The notes under the pieces: generated by a model
What the model was told of the DNA's origin: nothing
The model's database searches: none
What the model saw: only the letters and a program-made list of their open reading frames with translations
Made by a program: the position numbers and the translations under genes
Source: Nostoc sp. GT001
Lineage (GTDB): Bacteria; Cyanobacteriota; Cyanobacteriia; Cyanobacteriales; Nostocaceae
Reading direction: 5' to 3'
Length of the DNA stretch: 64,000 bases
Assembly: GCF_030382115.1 (NCBI RefSeq)
Contig: NZ_JAUDRJ010000003.1
Span: forward strand, 4,369,569 to 4,433,568
In this document: positions 27,958 through 36,636 of the stretch, in pieces
How the letters are laid out: each line of letters starts with the position of its first letter
How positions within the stretch are numbered: the first letter of the stretch is position 1

Positions 27958-28010
27958 CGATTTTAAAGCCTGAACCCTAACAAAAGTGTCAGTCAATAGT
28001 TCTAAATATA
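27947..28010 (+). promoter_or_regulatory. Conserved upstream block, copy 1
   Basis: From TATATAAC to TAAATATA this block matches 54442-54504; over the 51-base ungapped part I count 39 identities, including CCTAACAAAA and TAAATATA. It overlaps the palindrome and ends about 70 bp before the gene start. Could be a promoter or untranslated leader element. Confidence 0.45.
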
Positions 28011-28078
28011 GTCATAAGACACTCAAGGCTTAGGATGAGGCAAATAATTACAAATATCATCCCCAGAAAGGAGCTATT

Positions 28079-29740
28079 TTGGTTAATCCTGTACTACTTA
28101 CTGTTGACGATGACCCCGGAGTTCTACGAGTCATAGAGCGAGATCTCCGACATGAGTATGGCGATCGCTTTCGGGTACTACGAGCCAACTCAGGTGCAAA
28201 TGCTTTAAGAGTATTGCAACAGGTAAAATTACGTAACGAAACAGTTGCGCTCTGTGTAGTAGACCAGCGGATGCCACAAATGTCGGGCGTGCAGTTCCTG
28301 GAACAGGCTATGCAAATTTTCCCGTCTGCAAAACGAGTTTTACTAACAGCTTATGCAGACACCGATGCTGCTATCTCTGCGATAAATACAGCAAAGATTG
28401 ATTACTATCTTCTCAAACCTTGGGAGCCGCCACAAGACCTTCTGTATCCAGCTCTGAGCGATTTATTAGACGATTGGATTTCGTCATACCGCCCACCCTT
28501 TGAAGGTATCCGCGTTATTGGCTCTCGTTGGTCGCCCAAGAGTCATCACATTAAGGACTTCTTGGCCCGCAACTATATGCCTTATCAGTGGTTGGACATT
28601 GAGGTAGAAGAAGAAGCGCGTGAGTGGGTTAGATATGCTCAATGTAATACCGCGCATTTGCCACTAGTAGTTTGCCCTGACGGTTCGTATCTCATACAGC
28701 CAACGCACGCCGAAATTGCTGAAAAAATCGGGTTGAAGATGCAGGCCCAAATGCCCTTTTACGATTTGGCGATCGTGGGGGCTGGACCAGCTGGTTTAGC
28801 AGCAGCAGTCTATGGAGCTTCTGAAGGTCTACGCACAGTATTGATTGAAAAAGAAGCTCCAGGGGGTCAAGCAGGGACGAGTTCCCGGATCGAGAACTAT
28901 TTAGGCTTTCCCCAAGGAATTCCTGGATCGGAATTAGCTCGCCGCGCCGTTACTCAAGCTAAACGATTCGGAGTAGAGATTCTCTCGCCTCAAGAGGTAA
29001 TTGACATTCGCTTGCAAGATTGTTATCGCATCATTAAGCTGAAAGATGGGACAGAATTAAGCTGTTACGCATTGCTGATTGCGACAGGTGTTTCATATCG
29101 TAAGCTTAATGTGCCTGGGATTGAGAATGTGACTGGGGCCGGTGTATACTACGGTGCGGCAATGACCGAAGCACTCTCCTGCCAAAATGAAGATGTTTAT
29201 GTAGTTGGCGGAGCTAACTCAGCCGGGCAGGCTGCGGTGTACATTTCTAAGTATGCTCGCCGTGTGACTATATTGGTACGCGGCAACTCACTGGCTACAA
29301 GTATGTCAAAGTACTTGATAGACCAAATCTTAGCAACAGACAATATCACGGTACGGTTTCACTCTCACATTGTCGAGGTTCATGGCCAGACTAACCTAGA
29401 AGCAATTACGATCGCTGACACTAAAACCCACGAAAAGGAAACTATTCCCACAAAGTTGCTGTTCATTTTAATTGGCGCCAACCCACACACTGATTGGCTG
29501 GCTGGAATTGTGGACAGAGACGAACAAGGGTTTATCTTAACTGGGCCAAGCTTGATACCCGATAAACGATGTTCAAAGGCATGGAAACTGGATCGCCAAC
29601 CCTTCCTGCTGGAATCGAGTGTACCAGGCATATTTGTAGCTGGAGATGTGCGTAATGGGTCTGTGAAGCGAGTTGCTTCTGGCGTCGGAGAGGGTGCGAT
29701 CGCTATTCAGTTCATCCATCAATATCTCAGTAAGGTGTAA
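28079..29740 (+). CDS. Response regulator fused to thioredoxin-reductase-like flavoprotein
   Basis: 553 residues starting at TTG 28079, supported by AAGGAG five bases upstream. Receiver domain 1-130 with Asp10-12, phospho-acceptor Asp62 (VVDQRMP) and Lys113. Then a glutaredoxin-like segment about 143-220 in which the CxxC position reads SPKS. Then a pyridine-nucleotide oxidoreductase at 228-553 with FAD motif GAGPAG (234-239), NADPH motif GGANSAGQAA (377-386) and terminal FVAGDVR. The usual redox CxxC is replaced by YYGAAMTEA (357-365), so it is not a normal disulfide reductase. It ends two bases before the kinase gene, forming a kinase/receiver pair. Output is probably a flavin redox activity controlled by phosphorylation. 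Confidence 0.9.
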   Translation: MVNPVLLTVDDDPGVLRVIERDLRHEYGDRFRVLRANSGANALRVLQQVKLRNETVALCVVDQRMPQMSGVQFLEQAMQIFPSAKRVLLTAYADTDAAISAINTAKIDYYLLKPWEPPQDLLYPALSDLLDDWISSYRPPFEGIRVIGSRWSPKSHHIKDFLARNYMPYQWLDIEVEEEAREWVRYAQCNTAHLPLVVCPDGSYLIQPTHAEIAEKIGLKMQAQMPFYDLAIVGAGPAGLAAAVYGASEGLRTVLIEKEAPGGQAGTSSRIENYLGFPQGIPGSELARRAVTQAKRFGVEILSPQEVIDIRLQDCYRIIKLKDGTELSCYALLIATGVSYRKLNVPGIENVTGAGVYYGAAMTEALSCQNEDVYVVGGANSAGQAAVYISKYARRVTILVRGNSLATSMSKYLIDQILATDNITVRFHSHIVEVHGQTNLEAITIADTKTHEKETIPTKLLFILIGANPHTDWLAGIVDRDEQGFILTGPSLIPDKRCSKAWKLDRQPFLLESSVPGIFVAGDVRNGSVKRVASGVGEGAIAIQFIHQYLSKV

Positions 29741-29742
29741 TT

Positions 29743-31202
29743 ATGTTAGATGCTTTGCGTCAAGTGTCACTTTTTGCACAATTGACAGATGAGCAATTGC
29801 AATGGTTATCTGAACACGGCTGCGAACTATGTCTGGTTTCGGGAGAATACATAGCCATTGAGGGAGAACCACTAGACTATTTCTATGTACTGATCGAAGG
29901 CGAAATTGAGTTTACTAAAAAGGTCGGCAATGCAGAAAAACACGTCATGAGTTTTGGTGCTGGAACATATACAGGTCATGAGTTGATTTTATTAGATGTT
30001 CCTCACTATCTTCTCAACGTGCGTGCCGTGAAACCGAGTTATATGTTGAAATGGCACACAGATACTTTCTGGGAAATGCTGACAACCTGTCCGTCGATTA
30101 CACGTGACCTTTTAATCATCACGGCACAACGGGTGCAAATGTTGGAATCTATGTCACAACACCACCAAAAGCTAATTGCACTGGGTACTTTAGCAGCTGG
30201 ACTAGCCCACGAGTTAAACAACCCAGCAACAGCCGTTGTTCGAGGTGGGAAGCACTTGCAGAAAATCTTTCAACAATTGCCATACCTTGGACTCCAACTC
30301 AATCACAGGCAGATGACAAAAGAACAACTGTTGTTTCTTGACAACTTGTTGCACTCAGTAATTGTACGTGCCAAAACACCCTGCGACTTAGAAAATTTAC
30401 TTGCGCAGAGCGATCGCGAACAAGAAGTGACAGCCTGGTTGGATTTACACAACGTGCCTGATGGCTGGAAAATTGTTTCTTCCTTAGTCCGGGGAGGACT
30501 GGATACTCAATCCCTGGATACTATTGTGGAGCATTTACCCCCAGGATCACTCGCTGAAGTTCTAGCTTGGCTCGAGCCACACTCACAGGAATTGAGTTGT
30601 TGGACGAAATTGACCAAAGTTCGGGGCGCATTTCCGAACTGGTCAAAGCTATTAAAGAGTACTCCTATATGGATCAGGCTCCGATGCAGGAGGTGGATAT
30701 ACACCAGGGAGTTGAAAGTACGCTGACTATTCTTGGTCATAAGCTCAAGGGTGGCATTAGTCTAACGCGCGATTATGACCGGAGCCTACCACTAATCTTG
30801 GTGTATGGTAGCGAACTCAACCAGGTATGGACGAACTTGATTGACAATGCGATTGATGCAATGAGTGGACAAGGACAAATCAGGATTCGCACAGCACGAG
30901 AAAATAAGTGTGTGCTAGTAGAAATTGCCAACAATGGTCCAGCCATTCCGCCAGAGATCCAAGAGCGGATATTCGAGCCTTTCTTTACCACCAAGGGGGT
31001 GGGTCAGGGAACAGGCTTAGGTCTAGTGATTAGTTACCGAATTGTTGAAAAGCATAAAGGCGAGATCCGCTTGTTCTCCGAACCAGGAAACACCCGTTTT
31101 CAGGTTATTCTGCCCATATCTTTGGTTGAAAAAACATCTGAATGCCATCAATGCCAATTTATACCATCTGATGATACAACTATGCAATTTATACACAGTT
31201 GA
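29743..31202 (+). pseudogene. cNMP-domain sensor histidine kinase, split by a one-base deletion
   Basis: The first frame (29743-30726) holds the cNMP sensor domain and HisKA with His156 (LAHELNNPAT). The HATPase (NLIDNAIDAM, FEPFFTTKG, GTGLGL) lies in another frame that ends at 31202. Comparison with the paralogue at 14332 (KWLEATLTGVELL) shows that one base, probably a G, is missing at 30576/30577, where WLE should continue into ATLTGIELL. As written, the kinase cannot carry its ATPase domain. It directly follows the receiver-flavoprotein gene and would be its partner. Real decay and sequencing error are both possible. Confidence 0.85.
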
Positions 31203-31218
31203 TTAAGGAGTGTGTGGG

Positions 31219-32394
31219 ATGAATAAATGGTTGAAATCTCCTGAATTACGTATTAGTGAAGATAAGGAAGAAGAACGGCACGCGACGTGGTTGGAACTCT
31301 TTTTTGATCTATTTTTCGTAGTTGCGATTTCGGAACTTGCTCACAATTTGAATCGGGATGTATCACTATCGGGCTTCCTTGGCTTTTTGATGCTCTTTGT
31401 GCCGATTTGGTGGTCTTGGATTGGAGCTACGTTCTACGCCAATCTATTTGATACTGATGATTTGGGACACCGACTCCTGACCGCTTTACAAATGCTTGCA
31501 GTGGCGGCACTAGCTGTGAACGTACACGACGGGTTGGGTAAAAGTTCAGTTGGTTTCGCTCTTTCGTACGCTATTGCTCGGGTGTTGCTTGTCCTTGAGT
31601 TCTTACGTGCTGGAAAGCATATAGTTACAGCACGACCACTAACAACCCGAATCGTGAGCGGTTCTGGACTAGGGGCATTGCTTTGGCTGGTGTCGGCATT
31701 TGTACCAATACCACTGCGATTTGGGTTTTGGATCTTAGCGCTGACAGTAGAATTTGGAATAGTATTGACAGCAGGAAAGGCTGTGCATGTGGAACTGGCT
31801 CCCCACGCTTCACACTTGCCTGAGCGTTTTGGCTTATTTACCTTAATTGTGCTAGGCGAGGCAGTCTTAGCGGTAGTTAATGGGGTCGCACAACAGCAGT
31901 GGAATTTCTCATCAGCATATACTGCCGTGTTTGGCTTGACTATTGCTTTTAGTTTGTGGTGGCTGTATTTTGACAACCTTGGTGGTTCAGCAATCCAGGC
32001 TGCTCGTGCTTGCCGCCACATAAGAGCTTATCAGACTTGGGTCTATATGCACTTACCTTTGGTGATTGGTATTGCCGCTACCGGAGTTGGGGTGGAGCAC
32101 GCTCTAGCAAGTGATACAGGTCTGGTACTGGCATCTGCTGAACGCTGGCTTATTTGCGCTAGCTTGGCGCTGTGCTTCTTTACCCTTGGAATCATCTATC
32201 TTACAGGTGTGAGCACTGACACCAGACTACGCTGCAAAGTCCGAGCGGGGTATCGCTTTGTGGCAGCAACTGTTATTCTGATTCTCGCTGTAGTTGGCGC
32301 GGGTTTGTCAGGTATGGAGTTGATTGGGCTTATAGCTGTGGTTGGTGCTGTTCAAATTATCCTCGAGCTGCGTCAGACTACTAGTTTTTTATAA
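31219..32394 (+). CDS. Low-temperature-requirement protein A (LtrA) family membrane protein
   Basis: 391 residues from ATG 31219 with AAGGAG eight bases upstream. The N-terminus ERHATWLELFFDLFFVVAIS is the family signature and is followed by about ten hydrophobic spans (FLMLFVPIWWSWIGATFYAN, FGLFTLIVLGEAVLAVVNG). LtrA was named from a cold-sensitive Listeria mutant; its biochemical role remains unclear. Starts 16 bases after the kinase stop, so it is probably cotranscribed with the receiver-flavoprotein and kinase, which suggests a stress link. Confidence 0.9.
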   Translation: MNKWLKSPELRISEDKEEERHATWLELFFDLFFVVAISELAHNLNRDVSLSGFLGFLMLFVPIWWSWIGATFYANLFDTDDLGHRLLTALQMLAVAALAVNVHDGLGKSSVGFALSYAIARVLLVLEFLRAGKHIVTARPLTTRIVSGSGLGALLWLVSAFVPIPLRFGFWILALTVEFGIVLTAGKAVHVELAPHASHLPERFGLFTLIVLGEAVLAVVNGVAQQQWNFSSAYTAVFGLTIAFSLWWLYFDNLGGSAIQAARACRHIRAYQTWVYMHLPLVIGIAATGVGVEHALASDTGLVLASAERWLICASLALCFFTLGIIYLTGVSTDTRLRCKVRAGYRFVAATVILILAVVGAGLSGMELIGLIAVVGAVQIILELRQTTSFL

Positions 32395-32701
32395 CAATAC
32401 TTCGGACAAAATTAGGCAGCAATAACTCGGCAACCCGTACATCTGATCCCACTGTCTCTGTCAGGCACAGCGATCGCAACAAGGTGGGAAGTTAGGCAGT
32501 TAGTTACACCAGGAGCAAAGCGCACTCTCAATGTTACCAGCGAGCGATGCCTACGGCGGCAGTGCTACGCAACGTTGCATCAAGGACAGTCGCCTGTTCC
32601 ATACCAATACCTTCACCACATATTTGGGTCTGAATCTTAAGGCTTCACGCAATGCTTTAAAGTAATGAGTTTCATAGTGGATGAAAAATGGGTATTTACT
32701 C
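32395..32701. other. Spacer between LtrA gene and insertion sequence
   Basis: 307 bp with no ORF. It includes GCGATGCCTACGGCGG at about 32544, a dispersed fragment also seen inside the TPR gene at about 37205. Confidence 0.5.
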
Positions 32702-34153
32702 CAATACCTTAGCCAAAATAAGAGGATGAGGAGAGAGGGCCGATGTAGTAGAGTTATTGTCTCTCACAACGACAACTCAAAAACTACAATCAGCCCATGT
32801 CCGATATCTTATCACTGCTACAATGCTTGCTACCGCAGATAAACGCTACGACGATGCGGCAATTGAACCAGATAATCCTGGCTATGTTAGCGATGAGCGG
32901 ACGAGTCACGATGTTGGGAATTTCCCGTTGGGCAGGCATTGGTGGTAGTTATCGGACGATGTTGCGGTTTTTTCATACAGTAATACCTTGGGCTACATTG
33001 TTTTGGCTATTTTTCCGCAAGCATTTGTTCCGTGCGAATGAGGTATATTTGCTTGCAGGAGATGAAGTTGTAGTCAGTAAATCGGGTAAAAAGACTTATG
33101 GATTAGATAGATTCTTTTCTAGCCTAGCCAATAAACCGATATCAGGATTATCTTTCTTTGTATTATCATTAGTGAGTGTTGAACAGAGGCACTCGTTTCC
33201 GATTCAGATAGAACAGGTAATAAAGAAAGATACTCAAACAAAAAGTACCTCGACAATCGAAAAACCAAACAAAAAAGAAAAGCGTGGGCGTGGACGACCA
33301 AAAGGAAGTAAAAACAAAAATAAAAAGGAAGTGATATTAACATCTGAATTAATACTAATTCAGAAAATGATTGGTTCACTATTCAAGTTATTAGCTAACT
33401 CTATTTCCCTCACCTACTTGGTAGTAGATGGTCATTTTGGTAACAACAATGCTTTGCAGATGGCACGTCTTGTCAACTTGCAGATAATTTCCAAATTGCG
33501 CCATGATTCAGCATTATACTTCCCTTATGAAAATCCTGACTCCAGTAAGCGCTCTCGTCGTAAATACGGTGATAAGCTAGACTATCGTAATATACCTGAC
33601 AAATACTTATGTAAAAGTGCTATTGAGGATGATATTCAAACTGATATTTATCAAGCCACTCTTATTCACAAAGAATTTGCCCAAGCTCTCAATGTAGTGA
33701 TTTTGGTCAAAACCAATCTTAAAACTAATGCTTGCAGCCATGTAATTATTTTTTCTAGCGACCTAACTCTGTCATTTGAAAAAATTATCGACTATTACAA
33801 ACTCCGTTTCCAAATCGAGTTTAATTTTAGGGATGCCAAGCAGTTTTGGGGATTGGAAGATTTTATGAACCTGAGCCAAACTGCCGTGACTAATGCTTCT
33901 AATTTAGCATTTTTTATGGTCAATTTATCCCACCATCTTCTCGCTGATTTCCAGCAACTCAATCCCGGTTCTGGCATTATTGACCTTAAGGCTTACCATC
34001 GTGGTTTTCGATATGTTCGTGAAATGTTAAAAATGCTTCCCGAAATCCCTGAGCCTATTTTATTAACCCAGATTTTTGCCAAGCTTACTTCTTTAGGACG
34101 TATTCATCCCGTTTCCACTGGCGTTGAACCCTCGTAAATTGGCAGAGGTATTG
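32702..34153 (+). mobile_element. IS4-family insertion sequence, copy A (1452 bp)
   Basis: The ends were found by comparing with the copy at 54572-56023. Terminal repeats CAATACCTTAGCCAAAATAA and, at the right end read inward, CAATACCTCTGCCAATTTAC match imperfectly over about 24 bp. TACTC flanks both sides (32697-32701 and 34154-34158), a likely 5-bp target duplication. One transposase gene fills the element. Confidence 0.92.
32797..34137 (+). CDS. IS4-family transposase (copy A)
   Basis: 446 residues, DDE transposase. Acidic residues are seen in LAGDEVVVSKSG, VVDGHFG and the C-terminal YKLRFQIEFNFRDAKQF, which fits the Y-(2)-R-(3)-E-(6)-K signature of the IS4 family exactly. A basic stretch rich in Lys and Gly (about 150-170, RGRGRPKGSKNKNKK) resembles an AT-hook and may bind DNA. 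The protein is identical to the copy at 54588, and full length, so the element is probably active or recently was. Confidence 0.93.
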   Translation: MSDILSLLQCLLPQINATTMRQLNQIILAMLAMSGRVTMLGISRWAGIGGSYRTMLRFFHTVIPWATLFWLFFRKHLFRANEVYLLAGDEVVVSKSGKKTYGLDRFFSSLANKPISGLSFFVLSLVSVEQRHSFPIQIEQVIKKDTQTKSTSTIEKPNKKEKRGRGRPKGSKNKNKKEVILTSELILIQKMIGSLFKLLANSISLTYLVVDGHFGNNNALQMARLVNLQIISKLRHDSALYFPYENPDSSKRSRRKYGDKLDYRNIPDKYLCKSAIEDDIQTDIYQATLIHKEFAQALNVVILVKTNLKTNACSHVIIFSSDLTLSFEKIIDYYKLRFQIEFNFRDAKQFWGLEDFMNLSQTAVTNASNLAFFMVNLSHHLLADFQQLNPGSGIIDLKAYHRGFRYVREMLKMLPEIPEPILLTQIFAKLTSLGRIHPVSTGVEPS

Positions 34154-34324
34154 TACTCATTACTCATTACTTATTACTCATTACTCCTTCTTAAGAGCGC
34201 CTTTAGGTCGGTGAGGATGTCAAAATTCAATAGCTTTAAAAGCTGTAGCGCTTATCCCGCATAGCTTAGAGCTTTTCTTAGTGCCATTCCAATCTGACTC
34301 CTGATTTCTGAATTCTTCTTCAAA

Positions 34325-34810
34325 TCAACAATTTTCTCCTGATGTTTCACACGCACCAATACTCACCCAGGTGCTAGAACCGTCTTGCCAATGTTCTTTC
34401 TTCCATATAGGGGCATTGTGTTTGAGCGTATCAATAGCATATTGGCAAGCTTCAAACGCCTCACTTCGATGAGGAGAACCCACAGCTACTAAAACGCTGA
34501 TTTCCCCAACTTGCAAACGTCCAACACGATGATAAATCGCGACTCGATTCACATCAGGCATAGATAAGCGAATATCAGCAGCAATTTGATAAAATATCCG
34601 CAACGCCATTGGTTCATAAGCTTGATACTCTAGAGCAATCACAGGTTTACCATCGGTTTGATTGCGAACCATACCACTCATCACAACCACAGCACCATTG
34701 GCTGAATCGTCAGATTTGGCGTAGATTTCTTCCAGAGATAATGGCGCAAAGGTAATGGCAAAACTATCTTCGGCTCTTGGTTTAACAGCAGAGGTAAGTG
34801 TGGTTGTCAT
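34325..34810 (-). CDS. moaE: Molybdopterin synthase catalytic subunit MoaE
   Basis: 161 residues. MoaE transfers sulfur from the MoaD thiocarboxylate to precursor Z, forming molybdopterin. Family motifs are GMVRNQTDGKPVIALEYQAY, the HRVGRLQVGE strand, SPHRSEAF, and the catalytic lysine region IDTLKHNAPIWKKEHW with Lys130, Lys137 and Lys138. The N-terminus is about ten residues longer than in E. coli. MoaD and other moa genes are not in the window. It lies 171 bp from the right end of IS copy A, in the opposite direction, and was not damaged by it. Confidence 0.94.
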   Translation of the reverse strand: MTTTLTSAVKPRAEDSFAITFAPLSLEEIYAKSDDSANGAVVVMSGMVRNQTDGKPVIALEYQAYEPMALRIFYQIAADIRLSMPDVNRVAIYHRVGRLQVGEISVLVAVGSPHRSEAFEACQYAIDTLKHNAPIWKKEHWQDGSSTWVSIGACETSGENC

Positions 34811-34876
34811 AACTGCGTTGATATTATATGGGTTTTTTCTATTGTCTCTGAAGAAAGCATTACTAGTCTATGTTGA

Positions 34877-35074
34877 GTGGCTAAGATGGATGGAGCAATT
34901 ACCATTCGCACATTGCAAGATATAAATCCGCTGTTGCCGATTATTGCTGTAAGTGGACTAGTAAAAAGTGAAGAAGTACCGATCGATAAAACGGCTGAGT
35001 ATACAGCCTTTTTACCTAAACCTTATACAACGCAAGAATTATTGAAAACCCTACATGCAGTTATTAGTCATTAA
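34877..35074 (+). pseudogene. C-terminal fragment of a response-regulator receiver domain
   Basis: 65 codons reading MDGAITIRTLQDINPLLPII, then AVSGL and FLPKPYTTQELLKTL, the second half of a CheY-type receiver with the conserved Lys. The first half with the phosphorylated Asp is missing; DNA upstream to the moaE start has no receiver-like text. It therefore looks like a truncated remnant. Its stop overlaps the stop of the KTSC gene by four bases on the other strand. Confidence 0.7.
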
Positions 35075-35487
35075 TCTGCATGATCTAGACGATCGCACTC
35101 ATATCTACCTTTAATCTCTTGATTGAAAAAGCTGCCAATTGAGTCCGAGGAATGTAAATCTTCCCAAGTATCCTCGTCTACGCCTAAGTACTGATAAACC
35201 GCTCCACTTTGAAACTCAACTTGCAAAATCTGTTCGTTGCGATCGTAGCCTACAGCCATAGCCATTGATGAGACAACTGGTAGCATGACGATTGGTTCTT
35301 CTTCAAAGGGTAATGCAGTCGTTTCGGCAATCGCTTCGTTGAGTTCTTGCAATCCTTCATAAGCTTGTATCGGTGCCGGAATTTCTAAAAACTCTAGTTC
35401 GTTGCCTCGATCGAGCAACAACTGCAAATATCCATCAGAATGAGCGATCGCTACTAAACTGCTCAAGTCTATCTTAGATAGCTTCAT
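35071..35487 (-). CDS. KTSC-domain protein
   Basis: 138 residues with a C-terminal KTSC domain (about 68-135): SSMAMAVGYDRNEQILQVEF, GAVYQYLGVDEDTWEDL and SIGSFFNQEIKGRYECDRL. KTSC domains occur in phage- and plasmid-linked proteins and lysyl-tRNA-synthetase-like contexts; their role is unresolved. The N-terminal half (LSSLVAIAHSDGYLQLLLDR) has no recognisable domain. Cytosolic. Convergent with the receiver fragment. Confidence 0.8.
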   Translation of the reverse strand: MKLSKIDLSSLVAIAHSDGYLQLLLDRGNELEFLEIPAPIQAYEGLQELNEAIAETTALPFEEEPIVMLPVVSSMAMAVGYDRNEQILQVEFQSGAVYQYLGVDEDTWEDLHSSDSIGSFFNQEIKGRYECDRLDHAD

Positions 35488-36002
35488 TTATTTTCTACTC
35501 TCCTATTGGCGTAGTCGGGAGTGGTAAAGTTTTATGCAATATCAAGCACTTCTATAGTACATTTATACTAAATAATCACTTAAGTGTCAAGTTTTTCTCC
35601 TAAGAGAGAATTTTAGGTATGTAGAGACGCTTTAGCAAAGCAGCACGCAGTGTTTTTCTCTGACATTCGGGGAAATACTTGTGATTAGGCTTGGGTGAAT
35701 GAGCGTATTTGAGTCACCTGCCGCAGAAATCTCTGCTTTGTGAGGGGAACTCAACAGGCGAACTCAAAAATTGCATAAATGTTCAACTTGCCTCAGTTAA
35801 GTAGTTGAGAATTTCAACCAATCCTTGTTGTGTCTAGACTCAACTGAGTCTCTATTGCTGTTTGTATCACTCAATTAGCTCACCCTTTTGGGTGAGTCAT
35901 AGATCAACCGATCAGATGACCTGACTGAAGGAAGTTGAGATTAATAATAAAGAGGACTCTATTACTAAGGAACACCGATTGCATTTTACCTAAGTATAAC
36001 TT
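35488..36002. other. Spacer with two hairpins
   Basis: 515 bp without a gene. Two perfect 7-bp stems are visible: AGACTCA/TGAGTCT at 35836-35851 (two-base centre) and CTCACCC/GGGTGAG at 35879-35896 around TTTT. They lie 107-167 bp before the secreted protein at 36003 and may be operators or leader structures; no U-run follows. GTAGAGACGCTTTAGCAAAG near 35620 is a dispersed fragment. Confidence 0.5.
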
Positions 36003-36395
36003 ATGAAACTTACTACCTTAATAAATTCTGCACTGATTTTTGCTTCTATCACTCTTGTACCTGGAATCGCTGGCGCTCAAACAGCTACTACTAACAACAG
36101 TGAAACAATAGCTGTTAACTCTAATAATTTATCCACTAACTCGACTTCTGCGAATTACCTCCAGCCTTTTAATCTAGTTACTTTTGCTTATCAAGGAGGT
36201 CTGCAACAACACGGTATTCCTAGCGGAGAAGCACTAGTACTTAAAACTCTGAATAAAAATATTCTTGCGAAAGATTTGGTTAAAGCTGCTGTGAATGCAG
36301 ATAAATTACCATCACAAGTTTTAAACGATCAAAATTATTTAAGTGCTGTTAATTTAGAACTCAACGTATTACCAGATTATGCTGCTGCTGATTAA
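36003..36395 (+). CDS. Small secreted protein of unknown function
   Basis: 130 residues with a clear signal peptide (MKLTTLINSALIFASITLVP, cleavage near AGAQT). The mature part has an Asn/Thr/Ser-rich stretch (about 27-55) and then a compact helical region (FAYQGGLQQHGIPSGEALVL, LVKAAVNADKLPSQVL). I do not recognise the family. Similar small exported proteins are common in Nostocales. No operon partner. Confidence 0.72.
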   Translation: MKLTTLINSALIFASITLVPGIAGAQTATTNNSETIAVNSNNLSTNSTSANYLQPFNLVTFAYQGGLQQHGIPSGEALVLKTLNKNILAKDLVKAAVNADKLPSQVLNDQNYLSAVNLELNVLPDYAAAD

Positions 36396-36636
36396 TTTGA
36401 TTTTTCTTGTATCTTTTGAGAAAGCTAAGTTTTTCAGTATGGTATATTTGTATGCTTGTTACTAAGGATAAATAAAAGCCTTTTATACATAGTGATTGCA
36501 GTGTATTAAAAGTATACAAGAAAGCTTGATATTGAAGAATAATTTCTAAATTTTGACATAAGTTATATTTATCCTGTGCTAAAGCCATAGAAAATTGTAT
36601 AATCGACAGCTTATCGAGCAAAAATTTCTATAGAGA

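Larger units (their letters stand above)
27515..28078. other. Regulatory spacer before the receiver-flavoprotein gene
   Basis: 564 bp without a gene. It contains a G-rich/C-rich dispersed fragment at about 27658-27715, the 16-bp palindrome at 27942-27957 and the 64-bp block shared with 54442-54504. This is the most likely control region in the 20-32 kb segment. Confidence 0.6.

Noticed and set aside
34153..34190. TACTCATTACTCATTACTTA and following tract considered as a repeat array
   Set aside because: Short imperfect runs next to the IS end with no regular spacer; probably simple-sequence drift.
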